A stretch of DNA of 64,000 nt from Musa acuminata AAA Group (taxonomy: Eukaryota > Streptophyta > Magnoliopsida > Zingiberales > Musaceae). The notes beneath the pieces are model-generated. The model was not told the DNA's origin and did no database searches. It saw only the letters and a program-made list of their open reading frames with translations. The stretch is taken from assembly GCF_036884655.1 (NCBI RefSeq), contig NC_088340.1, forward strand, positions 33,565,001 through 33,629,000. Direction: 5' to 3'. Shown here one piece after another: positions 23,294-33,895 of this stretch. Positions within the stretch are counted from its first letter, which is position 1. Each line of letters begins with the position of its first letter. A program made the translations under genes and the position numbers.

Positions 23294-23714
23294 CCTGCGT
23301 GCGGGAATTGGTCAGGCCTTGGTCCAACATAACCGTTGACTCTAGGGGTGGAACAACCTCTCTGACGAGATGACGTCTTCAGGGGTGCTTGAGTGGTGTC
23401 AAACAGCACTGCCCTAACAGCAGATGACACCGCCCCTAACTCTTTGGGTGGTCAGGCCGCACGGTCGCACCATTGGAGCTTGACGTGATGTGCACCTCGT
23501 GATTCTGGAGGCATACGGTGTTGCTTCGGTCTGCAACGTCTATCGGTGGTTTACATAGGGCCAAAATACGCCCTATCACTTCCCCCCCATCCACCCCCAC
23601 CCCCCCCGAGGCGTGCCGACGAATTGCTAGAGGTCCGGGAGGCATGCTTGGGTTTAAGGGATATGATAACGCTGGGCTTTTTGTGGGAGGAACGAATTGA
23701 TTTGTCGTGGGTAA

Positions 23715-23990
23715 TTTAGGGGGGCGGTGCCCCGTGATCCAAGCAAGACTGACCCTGCTGGTCTTATGGTAGGGGCCTATCGAGGCAAAATCGAAGCGTC
23801 GAAACTGGCGAGGCGAGACCTGCACAACGAGGCTGGATTGACTCATCGGGGGGCATTTTAAAGGGGCGGTGCCCCTTGATTCGGGCAGGACTAACCCTAT
23901 TGGTTGAACGATAAGGACATGTCGAGGCGAAACCAAAGCATCGAAACCGACGAGGCGAGACTTGCACGGCGAGGTTGGATTGGCCGAGGT
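23715..23990. repeat. 142-bp duplication, two copies
   Basis: ggggcggtgcccc occurs at 23721 and 23863. The following sequence (cgaggc-aaa, then gaggcgaga-cttgcac, then cgaggttgga) is shared with about 80% identity. ggggc/gcccc can form a short stem. Confidence 0.75.
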
Positions 23991-25045
23991 GCATGGCTCG
24001 AACACTGGATTTGGCCGAGATGCGACTCGGGCATTGGATAGCCGAGGTGCGTGGCCTAGACGTTGGTTTTGGCTGAGGTGCGTTGAGGCATGGCTCGGGC
24101 GTTTGTTTAGCCAAGATGCGTGGCTCGGGAGTTGGATGGCTATTGTGCATGGCTCGGGCACTGGATTTGACCGAGATGCAACTTGGGTGTTGGATGGCCG
24201 ATGTGCGTGGCTCGGACGCTGGATGTGGTCAAGATGCGACTCGGGCATTGGATGGCCGATGTGCATGGCTCGGACGCTAGATTTGGCCGAGATACGACTT
24301 GGTCGTTGGATGACTGATGTGCGTGGCTCGGACGTTGGATTTGGTCGAGATGCGACTCGGGTATTAGATGGCCGATGTGTGTGGCTCGGACGTTGGATTT
24401 GGCCGAGATGCGAATCGGGCGTTGGATGGCCATTGTGCGTGGCTCTGACATTGGATTTGGTCGAGATGCGACTCAGGTGTTGGATGGCCGATGTGCGTGG
24501 TTCGGACGCTGGATTTGGTAGAGATGCGACTTGGGCATTGGATGGCCGATGTGCGTGGCTCGGACGCTGGATTTGGTCGAGATGCGACTCGGGTATTGGA
24601 TGACTGGTGTGCGTGACTCGGATGCTAGATTTGGCCGAGATGCGACTCGGGCGTTGGATGGCCGATGTGCATGGCTTGGACGCTGGATTTGGTTGAGATG
24701 CGACTCGAGCGTTGGATGGCCGATGTGCGTGACTCGGATGCTGGATTTGGCCGAGATGTGACTCGAGCGTTGGATGGCCGATGTGAGTGGCTCGGATGCT
24801 GGATTTGGTCGAGATGCGACTCGGGCGTTGGATGGCCGATGTGCGTGACTCGGACGCTGGATTTGGCTGAGATGTTACTCGGGCATTTGATTGGCCACGA
24901 GGCATGGCTTGGGCGTTGGATCAGACATAGATATGACTCAGGCATTAGATTGGCCGCGAGGCGTGGCTCGGGCATTGGATCGGGTCGAGATGTTACTCGG
25001 GTGTTTGATTGGCCGTGAGGCATGGCTCGGGCATTAGATCGGGCC
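23980..25045. repeat. 58-bp tandem array, about 18 units
   Basis: The consensus unit contains ggatggccgatgtgcgtg, then gctcggacgctggattt, then ggtcgagatgcgactcgg. Anchors at 24251, 24309, 24367, 24425 and 24483 are exactly 58 bp apart; units toward the ends carry indels and a variant ending in ggccgcgaggcgtgg. Confidence 0.95.
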
Positions 25046-25059
25046 AAGTGGATATATTC

Positions 25060-25440
25060 GGCTCTGAATCAGACCTGGGGACCAAATAAGTTCAGTTCCG
25101 ATTCGAGTCTGGGGGCCGAGTTTATGAGCTCGGTTCCGAATTGAGTTTGGGGACCGAGTTTGTGAGCTCGGCTCCGAATTAAATTTGGGGACCAAGTTGT
25201 GAGCTCGGCTCCGAATTGAGTTTGGGGACTGAGGTGTGAGCTCGGCTCCGAATTGTATCTGGGGACTGAGTTGTGAGCTCGGCTCCAAATAGAATCTAGG
25301 GACCGAGGTGTGAGCTCGAGTCCGAATTGAATCTGGGGACCGAGTTGTGAGCTTGGCTCCGAATTGAACCTGGGGATCGAGTTGTGAGCTCGGCTCCGAA
25401 TTGAACCTGGGGACCGAGCGATTAAGCTCGGTTCCAGTTT
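25060..25440. repeat. 37-bp tandem array, about 10 units
   Basis: The unit is gagctcggctccgaattga followed by atctggggaccgagttgt. Anchors at 25126, 25164, 25201, 25238, 25275, 25312, 25349 and 25386 are 37 or 38 bp apart. gagctc is a palindrome at each unit start. Confidence 0.95.
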
Positions 25441-25690
25441 TGGTGCCAATGGGTCGCTTGTCGAGAGCGAATTGGAGTGACCTGCGAAGAAGATGAACTT
25501 TGGGGCCGAGCGATTAAGCTCGATTCCAGTTTTGGTGTCGGTGAGTCGCCTGTCGGGAGCAAACTAGAGTGACCCGGGCAGAAGATTAACTTGGGGGCTG
25601 AGCGATTAAGCTCGGTTCCAGTTTTGGTGCCGGCGGGTCGCCTGTCGGGAGTGAACTGGAGTGACCGGGGCAGAAGCTGGATTCGGGAGG
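25415..25690. repeat. ~92-bp tandem array, three units
   Basis: gagcgattaagctcg occurs at 25415, 25508 and 25600. Each copy continues with gttccagttttggtg, gggtcgcctgtcgggag and a gagtgacc block. The last unit runs into the 53-bp array. Confidence 0.9.
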
Positions 25691-26090
25691 TGCAGGTCGG
25701 GAACCGATTTGGAGAGGCTCGGGCAAGAGCTGAGCTAGTGAGCCGCTGGTTGAGAATCGATCTGGAGAGGCTCGGGCAAGAGCTGGGCCAACAAGCCGTA
25801 GGTTGGGAGCCAATCTGGAGCGGCTTGGATGAGAGATGGGTCGACGAGCCGTAGGTCGGGAACCTATCTAGAGCGGCTCGGGCAAGAGCTGGGCCTACGA
25901 GCTGCAGGTCGGGAGCCGATCTGGAGCGGCTTAGGCAAGAGCTGGGCCAGCGAGCCGCAAGTCGGGAACCAATCTAGAGATGCTTGGGCAAGAGCTGAGC
26001 TTGCGGGCTGCAGGTCGGGAACCGATCTGGAGCGGCTCGGGCAAGAGCTAGGCCGACGAGGTGCAGGTCGAGAACCGATCTGGAGAGCTG
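25680..26090. repeat. 53-bp tandem array, about 8 units
   Basis: The unit contains gcaggtcgggaaccgatctg, gagcggctcgggcaagagct and gggccgacgagcc. Anchors at 25716, 25769, 25822, 25875, 25928, 25981 and 26034 are exactly 53 bp apart. Confidence 0.95.
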
Positions 26091-26094
26091 GGCT

Positions 26095-26254
26095 ACCTTC
26101 AAGTTATCTTTACGAATACACTTTCAAAGTTATTATCTTTACGAAACGACTTTTACGTCAGAATCGGTTTTTAACATACGAGAGATCAAACAAAGTTGAC
26201 GTTTTTATCCGCTGCACTAATTCACCCCCCTTCTTAGTGCTCTCGATCCTAACA
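26095..26254 (+). repeat. 3' end of a copia LTR
   Basis: It matches 30782-30927 closely: the shared blocks are tttcaaagttattatcttta, gaaacgacttttac, gttgacgtttttatcc and ctaattcacc. It ends gatcctaaca at 26254, immediately before the primer site. Confidence 0.85.
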
Positions 26255-26256
26255 AT

Positions 26257-26268
26257 TGGTATCAGAGC
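26257..26268 (+). other. Copia primer-binding site (tRNA-Met)
   Basis: tggtatcagagc starts two bases after the LTR end, as in the other elements of this window. Confidence 0.9.
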
Positions 26269-26345
26269 GGGTTCACTCTCGGTTGGATTAAAACCCAAGA
26301 GAGATGACATATATCGAAAACTAAGAGGGTCACTCTATTACACAT

Positions 26346-27230
26346 TTGCCCATGTTCATTTGGACGAACTACACCTATTGGAAGACCCGAATGAGGATCT
26401 TCCTTATTTCCATGGATTTTGAACTTTGGAATATTATCGAAAATGGATTTGAAATGTCTTCTCTTCCAATGAACCATTGGAATGATTTGGAGAAGAAGAC
26501 GTTTTATCTAAATGCAAAGGCTATGAATGCCTTATTTTGCACCTTAGATAAAAATGAATTCAGTCAGGTTTCTTTGTGCGAAACAACTTTTGACATATGG
26601 CACACACTTGAAATCACACACGAAGACACTTCTAGAGTTAAGGATTCAAAAATCAACTTTTTAATGCATGATTTCGAGCTTTTTCGAATGAAGCCAAGCG
26701 AAACCATTGTTGACATGTACACCCATTTTACGGATGTCGTCAATGGCTTAAAAGCACTTGATAAAAATTTTTCAGATTTTGAACTTATAAACAAAATTTT
26801 ACATTCTCTTAATAAGAATTGAGATTTAAAAGTAACGGTAATTCAAGAATCAAATATTTTGAATATATTTCCGATTGAAGAACTAATAGGGTCCTTGATG
26901 ACCTATGAAATGATATTCAATGCACGTAAAGAACTTGAGAACTACCTTCCAAATAATAGGAAGGATTTCAAACTTAGAATATTTGAAGACCACTTGAGCA
27001 TAAGCTCAAGTGATAGTGAATATGAACTCATCACTAATAAATTTAAAAAGTTCATGAAACAAAAATTTAAGAACAAAAAGAACCCAACTACTTGCTTTGA
27101 ACGCAAGAAGAAGAACACAAATTAGGATGAATCGAGCTCCTTCGAAGATGATGAGAAAATCAACAAAGGCGAGATGGCAATCTACGCCTTAACGACTTTC
27201 GTCGATGAGATAATCGAAACCCCCTTAATT
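26346..27230 (+). pseudogene. Copia gag, disabled by stops
   Basis: The 158-codon frame holds YWKTRMRIFLISMDFELWN, then TTFDIWHTLEITHEDTSRV and VNGLKALDKNFSDFELINK, the UBN2 capsid of SIRE-type copia; it is a close relative of the minus-strand gag at 9.6-11 kb. After a TGA at 26820-26822 the same frame resumes with IEELIGSLMTYEMIFNARKE and a Lys-rich stretch ending TAG at 27123-27125. Sequence resembling the gag C-terminal acidic region (DESSSFEDDEK) follows. The zinc knuckle expected after the Lys-rich segment is not intact: only one Cys is seen, at TTCFERKK. Confidence 0.85.
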
Positions 27231-29385
27231 TATTTTGAAATTACATGATGTTTTTTCATGAGTTCTTTTAAGTTAATTATTTTTCTTGAAAATTACATGT
27301 TTAATAATGTTATGAAAATATAAAAAAATTAGGAATCATGTTTATCATGCTAGTAATTTTAAAAATAATCATGAAAAATATATATTTTATGATAAACAAA
27401 TAAAATAATTTTGATTGAAAATATGAGATCATGTTTAATTATTTAATAATGCATGATGAATTTTATGATTATCGAACTTTGCGATTATTTGAAAGATTTT
27501 TTTCGGTGTTAATGAATGATGTATGGATTTAGCATAAAAGAAAAAAACAAGCATATATAAAATCAATCAATGAGTTGAAACAAAAGGAGGAAAGCATTTT
27601 TCTTGAAAAATTTCCTTTTCTTCTATTTTTCACTAAGAGACCAATAAAATTGTTTATGTCTTTTTGAATCTCTTGAAAGTAAGGTTGAGATTTTGATGAT
27701 TTGAATTTGAAATGAGTTTTAACAAAATCATGATATTGATTACTTGGAATAACATGAGATTGTCTTTGATGATCATTTTGATTATTTTGATTCATGAAAT
27801 TTTGGATTCATCACTTGATATTTCATTTGTTTATGAGATGGTTGAAATCTTTGTACCTTTGAATTATTCCCTTCTCGTTTCAATTTTTAAATTTATGCAT
27901 ATTATATGTTAAATATTTGAAACCATGTTTTGGTATCGTGCATATCTAAGAAATGTTGATTTGACAAATTGAATGAGTTGAAAATGAATGATGATTTTTC
28001 TCTTGAATATAACTTGTGATATTTTTTATAAATCATCATCTTGATTTCTCGATATTTGATATATAAAATTTTTCTATGAATCAAGATTCTTTCATGATAT
28101 GATTCTTCTTGGTATTCACTAAAAATGATATATTCAAATTAACCATGATATGCTACTCGACATCTTGATAAATGACTTGAATTTTATTATGTAAAATTCC
28201 TTGCATTCATGTAATGTGTATCTCATCATCAAAATTCTCTTGATATTTTGAATGTGATGAAATGAAATTATGCATGAAATACAAATGAGAAGTTAATGAT
28301 CATGCATGGTAGGATGTAATGTAATTTGACTTCTTGATACCATGATGATTTAAAATTTTTTATTATTTGTATATCGCATGATATGAGTGAATCATTATTG
28401 TAAAAGATAAAAGAGATTGTTAGCTTGCACATTGCAAAAAAGAACAAAAAGTATATATACTAGCCTGATTGATAAACATGAGATTATGTTTATAATGCAA
28501 ATTTATTATTCTCATGATATGAAAATTGATGTAATGGGAAAAGAACTATAAAATTATGTATTCTTTCCCTCTTTTTGCCAATGACAAAGGGGGAGAAAGA
28601 GTTGTTAACGTGCACATCTCAAAGAGAAAGATGCTAGCTTGCATAATTCAAGAGTGAAGCAAAATTTGCTAACTTGTGCATCCCAAAGAAAAGCAACAGT
28701 CGCTAGTTTGGACATCATAAAGAGAAGCAAAAAGCTTGCTTATCTCAAAAGATGTAAAACTTTGCCAACTTTCATATGTGTAAAATTTGCTAGCTTGCAC
28801 TTTGCAAAGGAAGCAAAAATGACACTTCTTAAAATAGAAGAAAGAGCTTGCTATCTTGAAAATCACTAGCTTGCCTATCTTAAAAACTAAAAATATAAAC
28901 TTGCAAAATTTGCATGCACATCTTTAAAATTAATGATGATTTGATGATTATGCATGTTATAAAGCGATAGAAAATTGCTAGCTTACACTTTCTAAATGAT
29001 GATAAATTTTGCTAGCTTGTATGATGTAGAACATGCTATCTTATTATCTTGTATATATAAAACTTGATAGCTTGCATATTCTAATATGATGTAGTACTTT
29101 CTAAATTTTTACTAGCTTGCATGATGATAAAACTTGATATTATGTTTTTCATGCAATGAGATGAATTTATATTCCAAACACATGAATAGTTGAACTTCTC
29201 CTTTTTATTAATGACAAAGGGGGAGAAGTATGTTGATGTCATGCATGATTTGATCATGACATGTTTGCTTGGATTTTTGAATCCAAGAGTTTCTATCAAT
29301 AAGACATATTGATAGGGGGAGTTTGTTTAAACTCCGGGAGTTAAGGTTAACTCGATTTGGTTGTCATCATAAAAAAGTGAGAGAT
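27231..29385 (+). other. Copia non-coding spacer with GCTAGCTTGCA-like repeats
   Basis: It is AT-rich without coding content. Two purine tracts, caaagggggagaaaga (28585-28600) and caaagggggagaag (29215-29228), each follow aatgacaaag. Between about 28410 and 29130 at least ten degenerate copies of gctagcttgca recur, for example near 28633, 28789, 28979, 29012 and 29110. Such a spacer between pol and 3' LTR is typical of SIRE-type elements; here it follows gag almost directly. Confidence 0.65.
29371..29385 (+). other. Polypurine tract of the plus-strand copia element
   Basis: aaaaaagtgagagat immediately precedes the LTR start TGTTGAATCTC. Confidence 0.65.
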
Positions 29386-30927
29386 TGTTGAATCTCAGAT
29401 TTTGATGATGAAACCAATTGATAATTATTTATGTTTTAATCTGTATTTTGAGTGATGCAGGATGCTTCGATCAGGATGAGATAATTAAAGCAGGAAAAAT
29501 CAAGTTGTGCCGGAGGAGAACATGTCAGAAGATTGGACGTCGGATCGGTGGATCAATCAACATATTGATAGAAGGCTTCGGGTCCTGGATTCGACCAAGA
29601 AGAGCAGATATTGCACCAAAGATATTGGAGTTGTGGAGTCAACTGACCGATTGGGCAATAGGCCACAAGAGAGGACAATGCGCCGAAGAATCTTAAGAAG
29701 CGTTGAGGGACCAATGACATGTCGGACAACTTGATTAATGCTTAGTATTAATTGTCTAGATCAAAGTGTGTTTTACATGTGCAGGATTAACTACGATAGC
29801 AAGGCATGAAGCAAAATGAAGTCCCGAAGTCAAGGATGCGATCACGTTGGGAGTTTAAGAGTTCGTTGGAAGTCCGGACGTTCGTTAGAAGTTCTGGTAG
29901 AACTAGCCGAGAAGTCACGGAGCTTGCTAGAGAAGCTCGTCGGAACTCACCAATAAAATCATCATGAAGTCTAGGTGTTTGCTGAGAGTCCGCCAGAACA
30001 TTGCCGAGAGATCGTCGGAAGCTCGCCGGAAAATCACCGGAAGCTCGCCGGAAGAATGATATAGGGACTTGTTTAGCTTAGCAAATGTCTTAGGATTTCG
30101 TAGTTAGCACATAATTGGGCTTGGATTTGGGCCAACCCAATTAGGAGCCAGCTAGGCCCATGTAAGGATTGTGTTGGGCCTAATAAGAGGCCCAAATAGT
30201 GCCCTAAGGAGTTTCACCATCGTGGCACAGTCTTCGAGACTGTGTTAGGCGGTAGTACTACTAGTTTGGGTGATTGTACTGCCCCTGGTATGGTGCCAGG
30301 TGGTGGTACCGCCCAGGGCAATGTCAGCTAGACTGACATTGAGCGGTGGTACCGCCCGTGCCTAGGGAACCTGGGATGGGAAAGTTTTAGGCTCCAAGTT
30401 TGAATCAACTTAAAGCCTATAAATACCCCTCTCATCCCTGGTTAAAGTATACAAGCACAAAGTATTCAAAAGTGAGAAAACGTTGCTATAATCTCCTTAG
30501 AATCCTCCTCATTGAGTCTAAGTGTTAGAATAGTTTGAGAGGAGTGAGTGCTTGTAAGGGTTGTCTCCTAAACCCGGGAAAAAGAGAAGAGGGGTGTAAA
30601 AAGATGATTGACCTTCGCCTATTGAATGAATGCTTCTAGTGGACGCCGGTGACCTCATCAGAGGAGGAAGCCAAAAGTGGATGTAGGTCAAAATTGACCG
30701 AACCACTCTAAATCTCGGTTTACATTTTATTCTTGCTATTTCCTTACTGCAAACCTCTTTAAGTACTTACTGTCTTCTATCTTTACAGATACACTTTTAA
30801 AGTTATTATCTTTATGAAACGACTTTTACATCAGAATCGGTTTTCAACGTACGAGAGATTAAACGAAGTTGACGTTTTTATCCACTGCACTAATTCACCT
30901 CCCCGCTTGGTGCTCTTTATCCTAATA
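29386..30927 (+). repeat. Copia 3' LTR, ~1542 bp
   Basis: It starts TGTTGAATCTCAG and ends atcctaata, with the usual taaca end mutated to taata. It has a TATA box at 30418-30425, two perfect ggtggtaccgcc motifs at 30302-30313 and 30345-30356, and gccggaag-type short repeats at about 29990-30060. The family is that of 11107-12346 and 31288-32582. Confidence 0.85.
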
Positions 30928-30929
30928 AT

Positions 30930-31171
30930 GTGGACACTTATGAGAGATTTTTGATCTGTAATGGACCATTTTGACCCTTTGTTGTGCAACTGTTCAGAGC
31001 TTGTAAAGTCTGTTTGTAATTTGCATTATCTATGAAGTGTTTTCGGAAATATTTGCTTGTGGATCCCGAATGAGGTGTTTTCTCTAACTCATTTTCTCTT
31101 TTGTGGGTCCTAAGGGACCATGGGAGAGTTCGGGGAGGCTGACCTTTGCGGATGGACACGCAAGGGTGCCG
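30930..31171 (+). repeat. Dispersed repeat, copy 2 (~242 bp)
   Basis: Direct copy of 21431-21672, starting immediately after the copia LTR. After 31171 the two copies diverge. Confidence 0.8.
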
Positions 31172-31287
31172 TAGGACTTAGGCAAAACCAGCTAAGTCCG
31201 TGACAGTACATAAAAATTATGTCAAGTCAAAAATCTTCGTACGATAAAACTATTGAATCTCGGATTTTGATGATGAAATCAATTGAT

Positions 31288-32582
31288 TGTTGAATCTCAG
31301 ATTTTGATGATGAAATCAATTAGTAAATTGTTTGACCTAATCAATGTGTTGAGATAAGTGTGCAGGATTAACTACGATAGCGGTAAGACATAAAGCAAAT
31401 GATGGGCCGGAGTTAAAGATTCGGATGATGTATCGGGAGTTCACCGAAAGCACGTTGGAAGATTGCCGAGAGTTTATTGGAAGAATCACCGAGAGTTCGT
31501 CAGAAGAATCATCGAGAGTTAGTCGGAAGAATCACCAAGAGTTTGTCGGAAGATTGCCGAGAGTTCGTCGGAAGATCACCAAGAGTTCGTCGGAAGATCG
31601 CTAAGAGTTTGTCGGAAGACTCGCCGAGAAGTTCGCCGAAGGATCGTCGAGAGAAAAATCGACATACCGGACTAATTTCTTGCTTTAATCATAGTTAGAA
31701 CTTTAATTGAGTTAGGATTGAGAGGGGATCCCACTAACTTAGTTAGGGGGCCAACTGGGCCCTTAACAAGGCTGAATTGGGCCGGATTGAATATCCTATT
31801 TAGCACCTGAAATCATGGCCGGTGGTGGCACTGCCTGAGACTCGATCTCCCAGGTGTTCTGGGTGGTGGTACCGCCCAGACTAGGCAGTGGTACTGCTAA
31901 TAGTTAATGCTGTCAAGTGGTGATACCACCCCTGTCAGATGGTGGTACTGCCAAAGCTCAGTCTCCGAGCTCTGTTAGGCGATCATACTGCCTAGTGTCA
32001 ATCTGCAAGCGGTAGTACCACCTAATAATGGCAGTGGTACCGCTAGTACCCTGAAATCTGAGGAAATGATACTTTTTTGCTCTAATTTAGAAGCCATTGG
32101 GGCCTATAAATATCCCACCCTTTTCTGCATGAAAGAGTAATAAAGTATAATCAAAAGTGTTAAAGTAAAAGTGAGAAGGGTTCTCCTCCTCCCTCTCTTA
32201 TCTTTGTAACCATTCAAGAAAGATGAGTGAGACTTTTAAAGGTTTTCTCCTAAACTTGGTAAAAGGAGAAAGAGCTGTAAAAGATGGTTGGTCTTCCCCT
32301 GTTGAAGGAAGGTCATCAGTGGACACCAGTGACCTTGACGGAGGAGGAATCGTAAGTGGATGTAGGGCACAATGACCGAACCACTCTAAATTCTGATTTA
32401 CATTTTATTTGAGCAATTTACATTACTACAAACTTCCTTAATTTTCTCTTTACACTTTTACGAGCTCTTTCAAGTCTAATATCTTTCTGAAATGGATTTA
32501 ATCGAAATGAACATTTTCTGAAATCAATGATTTGTCCGCTGCACTAATTCCTTTCCCCCCCCCCCCCCTCTTGATTCTAACA
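31288..32582 (+). repeat. Copia solo LTR with perfect target duplication
   Basis: TGTTGAATCTCAG...GATTCTAACA, 1295 bp, is flanked by ttgat at 31283-31287 and 32583-32587. It has a TATA box at 32105-32112, ggtggtaccgcc at 31865-31876 and several one-mismatch copies, a 22-23-bp tandem repeat at about 31440-31650 and a run of 15 C near 32555. It inserted into the outer solo LTR and is therefore younger. Confidence 0.95.
31440..31650. repeat. 22-23-bp tandem repeat in an LTR
   Basis: About nine units of the form cgagagttcgtcggaagatc follow one another with substitutions and one-base length changes. Related shorter stretches occur at 29990-30060 and, inverted, around 12030-12200, so this is a family trait of these LTRs. 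Confidence 0.85.
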
Positions 32583-33895
32583 TTGATGTATTAGTCATCT
32601 AATCTACGTTTTGAGTAATGCAGGACTAGCTTTAATCAAGGAGAGGTAAATTGATTAAAGTGTGAGGAATCAAACATTGGGCTGGAGTGAACATGTCGGA
32701 AGATTGAACGTCGGGCCAAAGGATCGGTCGACGTGTCAGCAGAAGGCTCATGCCATGAATTCGGGCATCAGGCCGAAGGATCGAACATTACCCCGAGGAG
32801 ATTGGAAGTTACAGGAGTCAACATGTCGATTGGGTAATACGCCAAAGGAGAGGACGATGCGCTGAAGGATCGAACGAGCGTCAGATGAACCAATGACATG
32901 CCGGATAAAGAATTCATGCTTTGTAATCATTTGTTTAAGATCGAAGTAGTTTAGGGGACTAATTGAGTTAGCTTTTGATGTAATCATGCTAACTCAATTA
33001 GGGGTCAATTGGGCCTTAAATGAGATTGATTTGGGCTCATTAGGAGGTCCATTCAGTGACCCAAAAGTTGGGTCAAGCGGTGGAACCACTTATGAGTTGG
33101 AAAACTCGAAAAACTTGATTTTCGAGGCTATCAAGTGATGGTACCACCAGATTGGGTGGTGGTACCACTCAGTGTCAAGTTGCAGGCGGTGGTATCGCTC
33201 GTATCCCGAAATCTTAAGGATTTAAATTCTAAGCTCCAAATTTAAATCCATTTGAGGCCTATAAATACCCCACTCTTTTCTGCTTGGTAAAGCAAGAAAG
33301 TGAGTTAAAAATAGGGAAAGAATCCTTGAGTAAAAATTATAATCTCTCTTAAAGAGTAGAGTCCCTTCTTCCTAGTATTTAGAAAGTTCTTCTAAAGAGA
33401 GAAGAGAGGTCTATGTCTAAAGGAGAGGTACAAAGGTTCTCTTATAAACCTATCAAAAGGAGAATAGAGTTATAAGAGGGTACTTGATCTTTACCCATTG
33501 AAGGAATATCGTTAGTGGATGCCGGTAGTCTTGACGGAAGAGGAATCGAGAGTGGATGTAGGTCACGATGACCGAACCACTATAAAACTTAGTTTGCATT
33601 ATTATTCTTCCTATTTATCTTCACTGCAAACTACTTTACTTGCTTTACTTCCACTATACTTATGAATACACTTTCAAAGTTAAGTATTTCCTATATGGGC
33701 TTTGTCGAAACGGTTTTTCATCGTACGAAAATTTTAGAACCAACGTGATTTATCCATTGCACTCGATCCTAACAAAAGTCATATCAAGGATTGTTTAACT
33801 TTGAAAATATTCGTAAGAGTGTGCAGCTAAAGTAACGAGGAAGTAAACCAGTTTATAATAAAGATAAATAGCAAAATAGAAATACAAATCGATTT

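Larger units (their letters stand above)
23240..26094 (-). repeat. GC-rich block of consecutive tandem arrays
   Basis: The block is far more GC-rich than its AT-rich surroundings. From left to right it holds a promoter-like segment with a minus-strand TATA box at 23286-23293, a C-rich run near 23580, a two-copy 142-bp duplication, then tandem arrays with periods of 58, 37, about 92 and 53 bp. In minus-strand sense the arrays lie upstream of the TATA box, so the block may be a retroelement LTR with a repeat-rich U3 region; that is inference. The long frames on both strands arise because none of the array periods is a multiple of 3. Confidence 0.75.
26095..30927 (+). mobile_element. Pol-less SIRE-type copia element
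   Basis: Order on the plus strand: last ~160 bp of a 5' LTR (to 26254), tRNA-Met primer site, gag, about 2.1 kb of non-coding AT-rich spacer, polypurine tract and a complete 3' LTR (29386-30927). Protease, integrase, RT and RNase H are all absent. The upstream 5' LTR is missing and replaced by the GC-rich array block at the 26094/26095 junction. Either an internal deletion removed pol or this is a large non-autonomous derivative. Confidence 0.8.
31251..33774 (+). repeat. Copia solo LTR (outer), interrupted by another LTR
   Basis: It begins tattgaatctcggattttg (TG mutated to TA) at 31251-31287 and resumes at 32583 (duplicated ttgat) with gtattagtcatctaatctacg, ending cactcgatcctaaca at 33774. 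Without the insertion it is about 1.2 kb. A TATA box is at 33260-33267. No internal region flanks either end, so it is a solo LTR. The flanks aaaac (31246-31250) and aaagt (33775-33779) may be a diverged target duplication. Confidence 0.8.

Noticed and set aside
23436..24905. 489-codon minus-strand frame as a repeat-protein gene
   Set aside because: It is a by-product of the 58-bp array, with equally long frames on the other strand and no family or splice evidence.
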